From: Geminocystis sp. NIES-3708
Lineage (GTDB): Bacteria; Cyanobacteriota; Cyanobacteriia; Cyanobacteriales; Cyanobacteriaceae
Direction: 5' to 3'
NCBI RefSeq assembly: GCF_001548095.1
Contig: NZ_AP014815.1
Location: forward strand, 2,107,656-2,171,655
DNA length: 64,000 nucleotides
Shown here in pieces: positions 62,003-64,000 of this stretch. Under the pieces are notes generated by a model. The model made no database searches, was not told the DNA's origin, and worked only from the letters and a program-made list of their open reading frames with translations. Position 1 is the first letter of the stretch. Each line of letters begins with the position of its first letter. A program made the position numbers and the translations under genes.

Positions 62003-63031
62003 TTAGCCTCTTTTTCGATTAATTTGATCAAAAATAGCTTTATCTGCAAAAAATTGAGATTGAATTTCTCCCCAACCCCCAAAATCCTTAACGGTTACTA
62101 ATTTTTTCACCGCAGGATATTGAGATGCAAATTCTTTTGCCACTTGAGGATTTGTCGAACGAAACCCAACACTAGCAAATTCTCTTTGTGCTTCGGGAGT
62201 GAAAAGAAATTGTACAAAGGCTTCGGCAACTTTTCTCGTACCGTGTTTATCAACATTTTTATCTACCACTGCCACGGGGTTATCAATGGAAATATTATAG
62301 TCTGTGGGAACATAAAATGGTACTTTTGAACCTTTTTTCTTAGCTAAAATTGCCTCATTTTCATAGTTTAACAACACATTACCCCTACCTCTTTTATAAA
62401 ATACATCACTAGCTTCCCTTGCATCTTTCGGTAATTGAGGTACTGGTATATTACCATAAATTCTCTCAACGAAACTTCTAGCTTGAGCTTCTGTGCCACC
62501 ATTGAGGGCAACTGAACCCCATAAACCCAAAAAATTCCATTGTGCCCCACCAGAAGTTTTAGGATTAGCGGTAATCACCTTGACATTTTCATTGACTAAA
62601 TCTGACCATTTTCTGGGTTTTACGCCTTTTTCTCTTGTTATAAAAGTCATGACTGATTTAGTAACGATGGCATTATTTGGTGCTCTGCTTTCCCATCCGG
62701 GTTTAATCAATCCTGCTTTTTCAACTTTTTTGGTATCCCCTGCTAAAGCTAAGGCAGCGACATCAGCTTCTAAACCATTAATAATAGCTTTTGTTTGAGT
62801 ACCAGAACCAGCATAGCTTTGACGAAAAACCACATTTTGTCCTGTTTTCTTTTTCCATTCAGCAGTAAATTTAGGAATAATTTTCGAGTAAGCACTTTGA
62901 GTAACGGCATAAGAAACAAGCGTTACGGTAAGAGGCTGTTGGGCAGTAGCGGTGAAATTAAAGGAAAATAAAAGTGTGATGCTTAAAGTGGCTAATCCTA
63001 AACCAATTAATCGTAAATATTTAGAAAACAT
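62003..63031 (-). CDS. sbpA: Sulfate/thiosulfate ABC transporter substrate-binding protein
   Basis: 342 residues, SbpA/CysP family. A signal peptide (about 1-30) ends at TATAQ. The sulfate-binding motifs are ITANPKTSGGAQWNFLGLWG (about 153-172), NYENEAILA and the C-terminal VAKEFASQYPAVKKL. It captures sulfate in the periplasm for CysTWA, which is not in the window. It is a close paralog of the partial gene at 63270. Confidence 0.93.
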   Translation of the reverse strand: MFSKYLRLIGLGLATLSITLLFSFNFTATAQQPLTVTLVSYAVTQSAYSKIIPKFTAEWKKKTGQNVVFRQSYAGSGTQTKAIINGLEADVAALALAGDTKKVEKAGLIKPGWESRAPNNAIVTKSVMTFITREKGVKPRKWSDLVNENVKVITANPKTSGGAQWNFLGLWGSVALNGGTEAQARSFVERIYGNIPVPQLPKDAREASDVFYKRGRGNVLLNYENEAILAKKKGSKVPFYVPTDYNISIDNPVAVVDKNVDKHGTRKVAEAFVQFLFTPEAQREFASVGFRSTNPQVAKEFASQYPAVKKLVTVKDFGGWGEIQSQFFADKAIFDQINRKRG

Positions 63032-63269
63032 AGTTATATATTAGAGAATGGGCAACGAGCAATAGGCAATGGTATTAAAAGAAAAAACTCGATTTTAAAT
63101 ACTTTTTTGTTAATATATAGCAGTTTTAAACCCTTAATTATTTATATATTTTCATACATTAATCATAAATAGAATTAATGATAATAAGGGGTTGAATTCC
63201 CCTTACCGTCATAAAATTAATTTTATTTAAGCTACTTAAATTAAGTTATTTTTGAGAAAATATTAACTA
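63032..63269. repeat. Gap between the two sulfate-binding genes with a palindromic repeat
   Basis: 238 bp. A GTTTAAAC-family palindrome (AAGGGGTTGAATTCCCCTT) is at 63188-63206. A degenerate heptamer-like tract (gggcaacgagcaataggcaa) lies near 63049. Confidence 0.5.
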
Positions 63270-64000
63270 CTATTTACTTCTCATAATCTGATCAAAAATT
63301 CCTTTGTCTGCAAAAAATTTAGAATCAATTTGATTCCATCCGCCTAAATCTTTAACAGTAACTAACTTTTTAATGGTAGGGTATTGTTTAGAAAATTCTT
63401 TTGCCACTTGAGCATTTGTCGAACGAAAACCAACTTTTGCAAACTCCCTTTGAGCTTGAGGAGTAAAGGTAAATTTAACAAAGGCTTCTGCTACTTTTCT
63501 TGTCCCTTTTTTATCAACATTTTTATCGACAACGGCAATGGGATTATCAATGGAGATATTAACATCTGTGGGTACAAAGTAAGGATCTTTTGCACCTTTT
63601 TGTCTGGCTAAAATAGCTTCATTTTCGTAGTTTAACAATACATCTCCTTGCCCTTGTTTGATAAATACGTCAGTGGATTCTCTGGCATCTTTAGGTAATA
63701 CAGGTACAGAATTATAAACTTTATCCACAAAAGTTTTTGCTTGAGCTTCTGTACCACCTTTAGCTGTAACTGATGACCAAAGTGCTAAAAAGTTCCATTT
63801 TGCACCACCAGATGTTTTCGGGTTAGCGGTAATCACTTTAATTTTAGGATCTGCTAATTGTGACCAATTTTTAATTTGAGGTTTACCAGGGCGAGTAATA
63901 AAAGCAACCACCGATTTAGTAACGATAGCATTGTTAGGAGATTCTTTTTCCCATCCGGGCTTAATTAATCCTGCTTTTTCAATTTTAGAGGTATCTCCTG
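63270..64000 (-). CDS. Second sulfate-binding protein, 5' end outside window
   Basis: The minus-strand frame is open to the right edge (residues at the edge read DTSKIEKAGLIKPGWEKES), so the N terminus with the signal peptide lies beyond 64000. About 240 residues are visible. It is strongly similar to sbpA at 62003 through ITANPKTSGGAKWNFLALW, DAREST and the C terminus SKQYPTIKKLVTVKD, so the two are tandem duplicates transcribed in the same direction. Confidence 0.92.
   Translation of the reverse strand, partial: GDTSKIEKAGLIKPGWEKESPNNAIVTKSVVAFITRPGKPQIKNWSQLADPKIKVITANPKTSGGAKWNFLALWSSVTAKGGTEAQAKTFVDKVYNSVPVLPKDARESTDVFIKQGQGDVLLNYENEAILARQKGAKDPYFVPTDVNISIDNPIAVVDKNVDKKGTRKVAEAFVKFTFTPQAQREFAKVGFRSTNAQVAKEFSKQYPTIKKLVTVKDLGGWNQIDSKFFADKGIFDQIMRSK

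Overview
The window is chromosomal DNA of an AT-rich, HIP1-bearing (GCGATCGC) cyanobacterium. The gene set supports this: the beta-carboxysome shell protein CcmP, the FTR variable chain FtrV, a GUN4-domain protein, DapL, acyl-ACP synthetase, and long tracts of heptameric repeats. The base composition and gene content would fit the Geminocystis/Cyanobacterium group; that placement is an inference. No rRNA or tRNA gene was recognised.

Layout. Positions 1-10408 hold the right-hand part of a type I-D CRISPR-Cas locus: the end of csc1, cas6, cas4, a four-helix-bundle gene flanked by inverted repeats, cas1 and cas2. A leader and one array of about 84 repeats of 37 bp follow. The csc2, cas10d and cas3 genes would be expected just left of the window. 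A GC-richer, self-complementary element starts where the last repeat ends.

Positions 10650-38600 are mostly housekeeping genes: GUN4-like, leuC, yccF, msrB, an amino-acid-type binding protein, recN, a GH116 glucosidase, mobA, an orphan phosphorothioation-associated gene, ccmP, gloB, ftrV, purSQ, a UDG-like gene, a PLD lipoprotein, CIRCE-groESL, comM/yifB, a PGM1-like ATP-grasp ligase, hisIE and rsmA.

Positions 38600-64000 carry dapL, an RTX protein, aas, ylqD, ppc, an AI-2E family permease, an unusual histidine kinase, secA, a large repeat/TPR protein, mreD, a SPFH/PAP2 membrane cluster and two tandem sulfate-binding proteins. The second of these runs off the right edge.

Two restriction-modification genes are decayed: an Eco57I/TaqI-like type IIG enzyme at 14366-15405 and a type ISP enzyme at 38951-40420. 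An orphan dnd-associated gene is also present. The picture is of a genome whose R-M defences have been eroding here while a long I-D array is retained. Small mobile or palindromic repeats are common: a TATAGCAATCC-ended MITE, an ACCTGAGTTCGA-ended element, GTTTAAAC-centred palindromes and heptamer tracts. They fill most of the longer intergenic gaps, and one palindrome sits at the deletion junction of the type ISP pseudogene.

The candidates most worth following are the inverted-repeat-flanked four-helix-bundle cassette inside the adaptation operon, the structured element at the array end, the 610-residue repeat protein, and the histidine kinase with a broken ATP-binding domain.
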